Source of the DNA: a virus
Direction: 5' to 3' (one strand)
Virus record (IMG/VR): IMGVR_UViG_3300044701_000242
Location: 1-37,335 of that record
DNA: 37,335 nucleotides
Positions 30,461 through 37,335 of the stretch are shown here, piece after piece. The notes under the pieces were generated by a model. The model had not been told where the DNA came from, made no database searches, and saw only the letters and a list, made by a program, of their open reading frames with translations. A program made the translations under genes and the position numbers. The first letter of the stretch is position 1. Every line of letters starts with the position of its first letter.

Positions 30461-31477
30461 TTAGGCGGCAGACATACGAACGCCCGCGAACGGGTCGCGT
30501 ACGGTGCTTACCATTCTTTTTTCTGCGTACATCGTCACAAAACCCGCCTGTGTTTGTTCAAACATTTGGATGCTCATTTGTTCGGTATCACCGATTGTCA
30601 AAAAGCGATTCCAGTTTGCCAAGTAGATTGGGAAATCTGTAGAAAGGTATGCGTTAGGAATAACGGGCCAACCAAAAATGTGACCAATTGCGCAACCATC
30701 TTTTTCGCCTAGTTCCAAGAACAAAGGCAAGCCCGCGGTATCTTTTAACTGGCGCAATGTTTGAATCATTGCGGGGCTAATGTGCCATGCAGTTGAATCT
30801 AGCGACCAATATTGCGGGGGCAACGCGTTAGCCATGTTTACAACTTTGTTGTAAGTTACCGTAGTGCCGCCATTACTAACCGTAGCGATAGTATGTATGC
30901 CATTTGTAATAGCCGTACCACTAGAACCGAAAGCACTAGTAGCACCACTAGCGTACATATCCAAACCGCGCAAGCCATTAGTAGCACCAGTTGATGTAGT
31001 GCCGCTACCCGCTTGGTCGCTATTAAGCACCATTGATTGACCTTCAAGTTGTGCAAACTCAAGTGCCAAATCTTCAACAAGCGTTGCATCAAGTCCATTA
31101 ACATCACTTAGCACCGCCGTTCTGATTGGCAATTGTGCAACCAATACGCGCACGGGCAATTGCCAAATAGAAGTATTCACATTAGGCGAACCGCTATTTG
31201 GCGTAAATGTGTAACCCCAAGGGTTTGTAGAATTTGCGGCGTTACCAGTTTTGGCAACGAATTGGGCATCAGAACCCGTAACTGTAATTTGGCGTGAGCC
31301 TTGGCGCAAAGGGTTTGCTTGACGCAAAGCCGCAAACGCATCATCAAAAACAACATTACCACCGACACCCGAACCCGAACCAGTAATTGCGCTTGCTTCG
31401 CGCAAGTCGATGTTTACTTTGCCGCCTTCGGTGATGGCTTGTTTGATTCCGTTCAAGATTTTTTCGGTGATAGACAT
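30461..31477 (-). CDS. Second HK97-fold capsid protein (no delta domain)
   Basis: 338 residues. Paralogue of the protein at 31536-32882: shared REASAITGSG, FAALRQANPLR, QLPIRTAVLSDVNGLDA, TNGLRGLDMYA, LPPQYW, ISPAM and EKRM-STVRDPFAG. It lacks the approximately 80-residue coiled-coil N-terminal scaffold, having only about 26 residues before the arm. It could be a minor or alternative capsomer. It lies beyond an intrinsic terminator, so it is probably made at lower level. Confidence 0.82.
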   Translation of the reverse strand: MSITEKILNGIKQAITEGGKVNIDLREASAITGSGSGVGGNVVFDDAFAALRQANPLRQGSRQITVTGSDAQFVAKTGNAANSTNPWGYTFTPNSGSPNVNTSIWQLPVRVLVAQLPIRTAVLSDVNGLDATLVEDLALEFAQLEGQSMVLNSDQAGSGTTSTGATNGLRGLDMYASGATSAFGSSGTAITNGIHTIATVSNGGTTVTYNKVVNMANALPPQYWSLDSTAWHISPAMIQTLRQLKDTAGLPLFLELGEKDGCAIGHIFGWPVIPNAYLSTDFPIYLANWNRFLTIGDTEQMSIQMFEQTQAGFVTMYAEKRMVSTVRDPFAGVRMSAA

Positions 31478-31492
31478 TTTAAATTCCTGTTT

Positions 31493-31522
31493 AAAAAAAG
31501 CGGGGGATTTTCGCCCCCCGCT
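31493..31522 (-). terminator. Intrinsic terminator between the two capsid genes
   Basis: On the minus strand AGCGGGGG-GCGAAAAT-CCCCCGCT: a perfect 8 bp stem with GC core, then six more T. It lies 13 bases past the stop of the first capsid gene and 16 bases before the second start, in the coding direction. Antitermination or partial read-through must let the rest of the late operon be expressed. Confidence 0.85.
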
Positions 31523-31535
31523 AATGGCAACGCAA

Positions 31536-32882
31536 TTAAGTAGCAGTACCAGTTGAACGATAACGAATCAACGCGTTAGGGTCACGAACCGATGTAGCCA
31601 AACGCTTTTCACCAAAGAATGTGATAAAGCCCGGCGCGGTTTGGTCGTAGCGGCGCATAATCATGTTCAATCTGTCAATGATTGTGTGACCGCGTGTGAA
31701 ATCACCAAAGAACATTGGATACAAAGAAGTTGTACCCGCAGAACCAGTAGTTGCTTGTGATGGGTTATCGCAATACTTGTTAACGACAACATCAAAGCCC
31801 AACAAATTACCTACGATACCTTCAACCGACAAACCTTCGTTACGATTAAAGATTGGTGCGCCGTTTGTATCACGCAATGCGCGAATAGCGTTCAACAAAA
31901 TTGGGCTAATCATAAACTTAGTGTCAGGTGTCCAATACTGTTGTGGCAAAGCATAAATAGTATTGATTACGTCAACATAAGAAATGTTGTTTGCGCCAAC
32001 GGTGTTTGCGTTAGTGGTAATTTGGTCATAAGTAGCAAGGCTATGCAAACCAGTATTAGAACCCGTACCGCTTGTTCCAAATGCCGCAGTAGAGCAAGTA
32101 CCACCCGCATAGGTAGCGTTAGCACCCGCGTATTGGTCTAAGCCACGCAAGCCATTTGTGCCGCCGTAAGGGTTAGTGCTTGATTGTGCCGCTTGGTCGT
32201 TATTCTGAATCATTGACAAGGCTTCGGCTTGCGAAAACTCCATCAACATATCGTCAACGACATTGGCTTCCAAACCATCAATATCATCCAAAGCCGCAGT
32301 ACGGATTGGGAATTGAACATTCAGGTCTTGCAGAACCAATTGCCAAATGCTTGTATTTTCAGTTGTGGCATCGCCGTTGTTCTGAATCGCATAGCCCCAT
32401 GCCGCACCCGCATTACCAGTTTTGACACGAAATTGATATGAAGAACCATCGGTTGCTACGGTGCGTGACAAACCGCGCATGGGGTTAGCCAAACGCAAAG
32501 CGGCAAACACGGGGTCATAAGCGGTGCGACCACCTTGGTTGTTGCCTGAGCCTGTCAATGCTGATGCCTCGCGCATATACGCATCGCGTTGGCTTTCGTC
32601 TGCAAAAATTTGCAGTTCTTTTTCTACGCGGGCATTGCTTTTGTAGAAAGAAACCAATTGTTCTTTAACAGAACGGTTTACATCGCCGCGCACGGATGTA
32701 GCGGGCTTGACGATTGCAGGGGCTTGAATAGATGCTACTTTGGCTTCCAAAGCAGAAATGGTTTCTTGCATTTCCAGTTTGATTGCTTCAACGGCGGCGG
32801 GAATTTTTGCTTCAACGGCGGCAATGCTTTCGCTTTGCTTGGCTTCGATAGCATCCAATTTTTCAATGATTGCTTGTGACAT
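31536..32882 (-). CDS. Major capsid protein (HK97 fold with delta domain)
   Basis: 448 residues. Residues 1-55 are Ala/Glu/Lys heptads (IIEKLDAIEAKQSESIAAVE), the coiled-coil delta scaffold removed by the prohead protease. The region to about 105 (ESQRDAYMREASALTGSG) leads into the N-arm. The body has FAALRLANPMRGLSR, FPIRTAALDDIDGLEAN, TNGLRGLDQYAG, MISPILLNAIRALRDTNG and the C-terminal GEKRLATSVRDPNALIRY. Self-assembles into the icosahedral shell. Four bases from the protease gene. Confidence 0.9.
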   Translation of the reverse strand: MSQAIIEKLDAIEAKQSESIAAVEAKIPAAVEAIKLEMQETISALEAKVASIQAPAIVKPATSVRGDVNRSVKEQLVSFYKSNARVEKELQIFADESQRDAYMREASALTGSGNNQGGRTAYDPVFAALRLANPMRGLSRTVATDGSSYQFRVKTGNAGAAWGYAIQNNGDATTENTSIWQLVLQDLNVQFPIRTAALDDIDGLEANVVDDMLMEFSQAEALSMIQNNDQAAQSSTNPYGGTNGLRGLDQYAGANATYAGGTCSTAAFGTSGTGSNTGLHSLATYDQITTNANTVGANNISYVDVINTIYALPQQYWTPDTKFMISPILLNAIRALRDTNGAPIFNRNEGLSVEGIVGNLLGFDVVVNKYCDNPSQATTGSAGTTSLYPMFFGDFTRGHTIIDRLNMIMRRYDQTAPGFITFFGEKRLATSVRDPNALIRYRSTGTAT

Positions 32883-32885
32883 GAT

Positions 32886-33668
32886 TTAACCTTTAATTTT
32901 TGTATCAAGAATTTTAAGAAGTTCACGCGTTTCTAAAGCCGCGAGAATTTCCGCTTCGGTAGCCTCCGCATCTGATTCACTCAGAATAGGCGCAATTTCA
33001 ATAGGCGTTGTAACTACATCGCGCAGTTCTAACACTTTTTTGAACGTAGATGCGGCGGCTACCGCATCCTTTTTAGATAGCCCAACTTCACGCAAGGCTT
33101 GTTCTAAAACTTTTAAATCCGCAGAACCATCAGGTCGGAAATATTCCAATCTGCTAACTTCTGCTTGTGGGTTGTTGGGATACATCACTACGGATACTTC
33201 GCGCAAACCGCCTTTAGTGATTTGGAAATAACCTTCTTCGTAATCTTCGCAAGGGTTGCCTTCAGCATCGACCATGCAATATTCTTCGGCGTATGCGCCA
33301 ACGGAAACGCCGCCAAACATAGCGGGGCTTTCTTGCATTACTTTGTAAAGGTCAGAACCCATCGTAGTATTGACAAACAAACGCCCTTCGGCTTTCATTC
33401 CTGTATCGTCAAACTCAAACGCATCCCATTGACCAACGGGGATTGCATCCGCATCGTGATTTACAAACATCGGTAGTGGGCGACCTGATGCAGAAAATTC
33501 TTCTGCCCATTTCATAAAACCTTCGGGTTGATAATTAAACCGCCTACCGTCTGCGCCTTCACGCGCACCCCAAGTAGTTACGGTTGCTTCAATTTTTCCT
33601 GTCATTGCGCCTTGCTTTTCCAAAACTAATTTGGCTTCGCAAATCATCATCAGGTTTTTTACGGTCAT
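32886..33668 (-). CDS. Prohead maturation protease (S78 family)
   Basis: 260 residues. Catalytic candidates: His71 (FVNHDADAIPVGQWD), Ser122 (FGGVSVGAYA) and Glu157 (GGLREVSVVMYPNNPQAEV), the His-Ser-acid order of herpesvirus-like proheadases. The C-terminal 80 residues are an acidic helical tail. ATG 33668 has GAGGT five bases upstream and is preferred. ATG 33605 (MTGKIEATV) has AAGG and is also possible; it would shorten the protein by 21 residues. Cleaves the capsid delta domain. Confidence 0.88.
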   Translation of the reverse strand: MTVKNLMMICEAKLVLEKQGAMTGKIEATVTTWGAREGADGRRFNYQPEGFMKWAEEFSASGRPLPMFVNHDADAIPVGQWDAFEFDDTGMKAEGRLFVNTTMGSDLYKVMQESPAMFGGVSVGAYAEEYCMVDAEGNPCEDYEEGYFQITKGGLREVSVVMYPNNPQAEVSRLEYFRPDGSADLKVLEQALREVGLSKKDAVAAASTFKKVLELRDVVTTPIEIAPILSESDAEATEAEILAALETRELLKILDTKIKG

Positions 33669-33801
33669 GGATTACCTCATCGATTTTAGTTCGGTCGATG
33701 TCATATATTGTTTTAGGGGGTCGCCCTCTTTTAGGGGGCGGTTCTGTATTTGGCTTATATGTTGCCAAGGATGCTATCACTAATTTAAAAATAGTGGACA
33801 A
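33589..33801 (-). CDS. Possible small basic protein overlapping the protease start
   Basis: 70 residues starting with TTG 33801 just after the portal stop. It has an AT-hook-like PPPKRGRPPKTIYDIDRTKI stretch and ends strongly basic. It overlaps the protease by 80 bases, or by 17 if the protease starts at 33605. Without it the 140 bp between portal and protease stay non-coding, which is unusual here. No clear ribosome site. Could be chance. Confidence 0.4.
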   Translation of the reverse strand: MSTIFKLVIASLATYKPNTEPPPKRGRPPKTIYDIDRTKIDEVIHDRKKPDDDLRSQISFGKARRNDRKN

Positions 33802-33808
33802 TTTATTT

Positions 33809-35206
33809 TCACTTGCCGATATTCATTTTGCGGGTTTGGTTTCCACCGCCCCCGCCCGTATCTTGGGGGGATGTTCCGACAATCGGTTTATCTTTCCCGC
33901 CCTTATCAATCAATTCATCTGCCCCATCAATATTGGGCATACCCAAGTATTCACGCGCTTCGTTAGGGGTCATAATCCCGTTTGTAACGCCCGCGGTAGC
34001 AAAATTCATTTGGTCTAATGGCGCACCTTTTAAGAAATTGCGCGTATCAAACTCAATGCACAAATTAGGGTAGCCAACAAACAAATGTTGTTTTAATTTT
34101 TGCTGAATGTTAATTAAAGTTGGGTACATTGTGGATTTATAGAATTCATCCATCATTGTTTGGGTATTGTTGTACTTAGAATCCCCGATGCCAATCATTG
34201 CCGCGGGAACGCCAAACAAACCGCAAATCCGTTTCATGGTTTGTTCTTTTAACTTAGCCGCATCGGTATCCTGTAGGGTCAACATATCTAACGGGGTGTA
34301 CTTCATGCCTTGGTCTAGCAACATACCCTGACCCGCCTTGCTTGGGTCGCTTGGGCGGCTAGAAACCATTGCCGACCATGCTTCTTTCAAGCGGGCGGCA
34401 ATTTCCTTATATTTGCCATCAGGAATAACACTTTCGGTAGTAAACATTCCGCTTGGCTTTGCGCCGTTTTGCATGATGTAGTTTGCGTAAAGGTCAATAT
34501 CTTGGTCTAGCGAAACCAGTTCTGCCGCCAAAATGCCTTTGTTAAAACCCGCAGAACCTTGCCAGTTCATTTCCTTAATGTGCATCACTTGGTTAAAGTT
34601 CAGCGGCTTATCACGGTTAAAACCGTAAGCGGGCGTACTTAAACGATACGATGGGTAACGCGCAGGGGTGATTGTTACGGCAATCAAAGTTGAATCAAGC
34701 AAGTACATTTCTAACGGGGTTTCCGTTGTGCTTTCTTGGTCTTTTCTCCACCAAAGGGTAAATGCTTCGCCCGCAAGTTCGTACCACATAAGCCATTGAT
34801 ACCAAAATTCATAGGTACTTTGGAATTGGTTAGGTTGCGCCAAAAGGTTTGCTACTTGCTTGGCTTTAGCCTTATCCCGTGCGCCAACTAGCGGCGATTT
34901 AATGGCATCAACATAAGTACCATCTTCCGATTGGCTAACCACGCGAATAGGCAATTGGGATAGGGCGCGGGCTTTTGCCGCAACGCAAGCCATGATTGTG
35001 CTATTGCGCGTAAGCAATGACATATCCACGGGGCGACCCGCGTTATTGGTTGCGCCTGTGGTTACATAAAGAATCTGAGTATTGACATTAGGGTTCTTAT
35101 TATCGCCCTGATAAACGATGTTATTACCTAGCGCAGATTGCCCAAATAGCGTATTGGATTCGTTTTTTTGGTCTTTATTGCGCTTGAAAATGTCGAAAAT
35201 AGCCAT
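33809..35206 (-). CDS. Portal protein, HK97 family
   Basis: 465 residues from ATG 35206 (GGG seven bases before). MAIFDIFKRNKDQ opening, then MACVAAKARALSQLPIRVV, the LLAQPNQFQSTYEFWYQWL segment, GMLLDQGMKYTPLDM, ICGLFGVPAAMIGIGDSKYN and the C-terminal wing (TPNEAREYLGMPNIDGADEL). All are signatures of the HK97-type portal. Forms the dodecameric vertex through which DNA is packaged. Ends with a Gly-rich tail. Confidence 0.92.
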   Translation of the reverse strand: MAIFDIFKRNKDQKNESNTLFGQSALGNNIVYQGDNKNPNVNTQILYVTTGATNNAGRPVDMSLLTRNSTIMACVAAKARALSQLPIRVVSQSEDGTYVDAIKSPLVGARDKAKAKQVANLLAQPNQFQSTYEFWYQWLMWYELAGEAFTLWWRKDQESTTETPLEMYLLDSTLIAVTITPARYPSYRLSTPAYGFNRDKPLNFNQVMHIKEMNWQGSAGFNKGILAAELVSLDQDIDLYANYIMQNGAKPSGMFTTESVIPDGKYKEIAARLKEAWSAMVSSRPSDPSKAGQGMLLDQGMKYTPLDMLTLQDTDAAKLKEQTMKRICGLFGVPAAMIGIGDSKYNNTQTMMDEFYKSTMYPTLINIQQKLKQHLFVGYPNLCIEFDTRNFLKGAPLDQMNFATAGVTNGIMTPNEAREYLGMPNIDGADELIDKGGKDKPIVGTSPQDTGGGGGNQTRKMNIGK

Positions 35207-35230
35207 GTTTTTACCCAATTTCTTGATGGT

Positions 35231-36910
35231 TTACCATTCAAAACTTCTAAATCCAAATGTATCAGAAATAAAAACATTGTCTAGATGGCAATGCAAAGCC
35301 ATAATCATTGCAATAATTCCGTCAACTTTTGCGGATGTATCGGCTTCATTCTTACGAACTTTGACATTTCCGTTTACATCTGTGTAAACCTCCGCGTTTG
35401 CCAGTTGCCAACCAACAAAAGGGTTGCCATCGTGCATGATGCCTTTTTTCAGAATCAATTGTTCTGCGGTTTTAGACGGGTTAGATAGAACCGCCATTCC
35501 CTGCCCAACCTTCTTTACGGGTAAACCCTCGGAATACAAATTAGCAACCAATGACGCGGCGTTGTACGGGTCATAGCCAATTTCTTTAACATTGTGCTTA
35601 ATACATTGTTGCTTAATGTAGGTTTCCACTTCGTTTAGGTCGGTTACATTGCCTTGCGTTAGCCGCAATATGCCGCTTGCATGGGCTTGCAGAAAAATAG
35701 ATTTATAGTGATTGGGAATTAGGTCTAAACTTTCTTCGGGTAAGAAAAATTGGAATTCTGCAAAAAACTTTTCTTCCGAATATCGGTGCAAAGTGCATAC
35801 GGCGTTTAAGTCGCGGCTATATGCCAAGTCAAACGCAATAAAAGTTGATTCGGGTTTATCTTCGGGCATAGGGCAAACTGAATCATCCCAATACCGTCTA
35901 TCGACCCACGCGCTATTTGCGCTTACATAGATGTTCAGTTGCTTACAAAGAAATTCGTTAAGGCTTGCGGGCTTAGATTGCGCTTCGTGCGCCATGTGCC
36001 TAATGTGTTCGGTAGTAACCGATATTCCAAGCATGGGGTTGGCTTTAGCCCAAGTTTCTTCGTTTGACCATTCATCACCCGCATCGATGGAATACAGTAA
36101 ACCAAACCATCGGTAGTTATCTTCTGCCGTGCCACGTAGCACCGTGCGTAAGTGGTTTAAATCTTCAAAGAACTTTGTTTCACGGGTAAACGATGCCGTA
36201 GTTAAATACATACGCAAAGGGTTCTTTCGCGCCCCCATACCCGAATGTAAAACCTCAATAGATGACCGTTCTGTAATCTGCGCGGCTTCGTCAATCATCG
36301 CGCACGATGGGTTTTTACCATCGCCTGTTTTTCTGTTGTCACGGGATAGCGCACGGTAAGTAGAAGTGGAATCGCCCGCTTTCTTTAGTTCGCTACGGTA
36401 AACAACAAACTTTTGCTGAAACTCATGCACCATATTTTCAATGATGGCTTTAGATGAATCAAAGCAAATACTTGCTTGTTCGCGGTTGGTCGCCAAGGTA
36501 AACACCTCCGCGCCCGCATCCCCAAACTGTAATTCGTAAAGTGCAATGATTGATGCCAAAGTTGTCTTGCCTGATTTACGCGGCACAAACAAAATTACAT
36601 CTGTTACCCAACGAATCGTTTTATCTTTCCTATCCCTAAACCCATAAATAGCGGCTAGGAACAAAATTTGAAACGGTTGCAGTTGGATAGGCTTGCCCGC
36701 TTCCGCACCTTTAACATGGCGGCAGAACTTGGCAAACTTTAAAATGTGTTCGGCTTTTTCGGGTACAAATTCGTAAGGCGCATCCCGCCGTTCCACCATA
36801 TCTAGGAATCGTTGGGCGGCTAACCTTACATCTTCGCAAGCGGTAATGTCGCCAAGGGTTACGCCCCTAGCGTACTGAAAAGCGGGTTCAAGCAGTTGCG
36901 AATAACTCAT
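35231..36910 (-). CDS. Terminase large subunit
   Basis: 559 residues, Terminase_1 type. Walker A VPRKSGKTT (109-117), Walker B CAMIDEAA (203-210), coupling motif LTTAS (236-240), and nuclease carboxylates Asp361 (FIAFDLAY), Asp447 (IGYDPYNA) and Asp530 (AKVDGIIAMIMAL). It powers packaging and cuts concatemers. Overlaps the small terminase end by 23 bases. HK97-like terminases of this family usually act at cos sites with an HNH partner, in line with the HNH gene at the other window end. Confidence 0.94.
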   Translation of the reverse strand: MSYSQLLEPAFQYARGVTLGDITACEDVRLAAQRFLDMVERRDAPYEFVPEKAEHILKFAKFCRHVKGAEAGKPIQLQPFQILFLAAIYGFRDRKDKTIRWVTDVILFVPRKSGKTTLASIIALYELQFGDAGAEVFTLATNREQASICFDSSKAIIENMVHEFQQKFVVYRSELKKAGDSTSTYRALSRDNRKTGDGKNPSCAMIDEAAQITERSSIEVLHSGMGARKNPLRMYLTTASFTRETKFFEDLNHLRTVLRGTAEDNYRWFGLLYSIDAGDEWSNEETWAKANPMLGISVTTEHIRHMAHEAQSKPASLNEFLCKQLNIYVSANSAWVDRRYWDDSVCPMPEDKPESTFIAFDLAYSRDLNAVCTLHRYSEEKFFAEFQFFLPEESLDLIPNHYKSIFLQAHASGILRLTQGNVTDLNEVETYIKQQCIKHNVKEIGYDPYNAASLVANLYSEGLPVKKVGQGMAVLSNPSKTAEQLILKKGIMHDGNPFVGWQLANAEVYTDVNGNVKVRKNEADTSAKVDGIIAMIMALHCHLDNVFISDTFGFRSFEW

Positions 36911-37259
36911 CTACTTCGGATGCCTTGTTTTTAATCTTTGGGCGACCCCTTGCCACTAATGCTAGTTCGGCAAGAATCTTTATCGCTTTGTCCATTGATT
37001 CGGTTCTTATCTTGTAATAGGGGCTTGGTGCATCCCCCGCGTTGTAGTGGTAAATCGCGCCATTTTCCAATAATCCAATGTGCGCTTGCACTAAAGTTTC
37101 CACCACCAAAACCAAAGAACCAATTAGCAGTTCATCCGATGCAGTTAACGCACCAGTTGAATTTTCTACTTCGTTCCTGATGGCGGTTTCAAACGCGTCT
37201 GCGTTCCAAGTGCTTGGATTACGCAAAAACGCAATAATTTGTTTGGGTGCTTTTTTCAT
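36888..37259 (-). CDS. Terminase small subunit, P27-like
   Basis: 123 residues, helical. SDELLIGSLVLVVETLVQAH, SPYYKIRTESMDKAIKILAE and the terminal ALVARGRPKIKNK fit the P27/HK97 small terminase pattern (fold of helices then a basic tail). It recognises the packaging site. Start MKKAPKQII; upstream sequence is A-rich without a clear ribosome site. A weak TTGCTA-17-TAATAT is the only promoter-like signal before it. Confidence 0.75.
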   Translation of the reverse strand: MKKAPKQIIAFLRNPSTWNADAFETAIRNEVENSTGALTASDELLIGSLVLVVETLVQAHIGLLENGAIYHYNAGDAPSPYYKIRTESMDKAIKILAELALVARGRPKIKNKASEVDELFATA

Positions 37260-37335
37260 TTTTTTATATTAAACGCTTTGTTGTAGTTTAGCAACCTTAT
37301 AACCCCCGCTAACTTTGCCTTTCTACAGAAAAAGG
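37260..37335. other. Right window edge, non-coding; possible half of the packaging region
   Basis: 76 bases upstream of the small terminase gene. They contain a weak promoter-like sequence, a short C-run (ACCCCCGC), and an imperfect inverted repeat CCTTT-CTACAGAA-AAAGG at the very end (37319-37335). Together with bases 1-48 this would be the gap between the HNH and terminase genes. A cos or pac site is expected near here by analogy with HK97-type phages but is not identified. Confidence 0.4.

Noticed and set aside
33751-33768. Operator-like half-site (CTTATAT) near 33755
   Set aside because: Second arm absent and no promoter around it; likely chance.
37270-37300. Half-copy of the operator (CTTATAA) and a weak TTGCTA-17-TAATAT promoter before terminase
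   Set aside because: Only one arm matches the inverted repeat and the -10 would lie almost on the ATG; too weak to call.
1-37335. CRISPR arrays, tRNA genes, insertion sequences, retron or DGR elements
   Set aside because: No evenly spaced direct repeats, cloverleaf, transposase, or reverse transcriptase motif was seen. The short tandem units at 20014-20094 are coding collagen-like repeats.

Overview
The window looks like the complete or nearly complete genome of a tailed, siphovirus-like bacteriophage of the HK97 capsid lineage. Genes are packed end to end, mostly with ATGA or GTGA stop/start overlaps. Promoters are bacterial sigma-70 type (TTGACA/TATAAT) and ribosome sites are AGGA/GGAG-like. 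No integrase, tRNA, CRISPR, IS element, DNA polymerase or helicase gene is visible. An aquatic beta- or gammaproteobacterial host is my guess from the style of the small phage proteins; the sequence does not prove it.

Layout. There is one divergent control region (4924-5067) and one convergent point (8939-8942). Rightward from 5068 runs a 3.9 kb early operon: small unknown genes, then a recombination set (ERF annealing protein, YqaJ-type exonuclease, a small protein with an SSB-like acidic tip). Leftward from 4923 runs everything else: a Cro-like repressor, a GIY-YIG nuclease, a DUF1376 replication protein, small genes with nuclease folds and an HNH endonuclease at the left edge. If the ends join, it continues directly into small terminase (37259), large terminase, portal, protease, two capsid proteins, connector, head closure, tail terminator, two tail tube proteins, the tail assembly chaperone with a -1 frameshift, tape measure, distal tail and hub proteins, a GNAT acetyltransferase, tail tip, fibres and lysis genes, ending with lysozyme at 8939. 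HNH next to terminase is the usual packaging arrangement, so the molecule is probably circular or end-joined (cos or permuted).

Regulation. A 50-residue Cro-like protein starts at 4923. Five copies of an 18 bp inverted repeat, TTATAAG-N4-CTTATAA, sit on the -10/spacer of five promoters: cro's own, three rightward promoters in near-identical leader cassettes, and one leftward promoter at 2420-2449 that could feed the packaging/late operon. One repressor therefore appears to control the whole genome. The cro mRNA should be leaderless.

Most notable points. (1) Both the major capsid gene and the tail tube gene are present as tandem diverged duplicates, with a strong intrinsic terminator between the two capsid genes. 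(2) By eye the genome almost lacks three palindromic tetramers (GATC 3 copies, AGCT none seen, CCGG 15). Of the 15 CCGG, 14 lie in a 1.9 kb block (18804-20664) covering the C-terminal half of the tail tip gene and the end of the neighbouring gene, which also holds two of the three GATC. This marks a recently imported host-recognition segment. (3) The GIY-YIG protein carries a remnant of the DUF1376 start at its own N-terminus. (4) A GGGAAAC slippery site sits directly before the stop of the tail chaperone gene.
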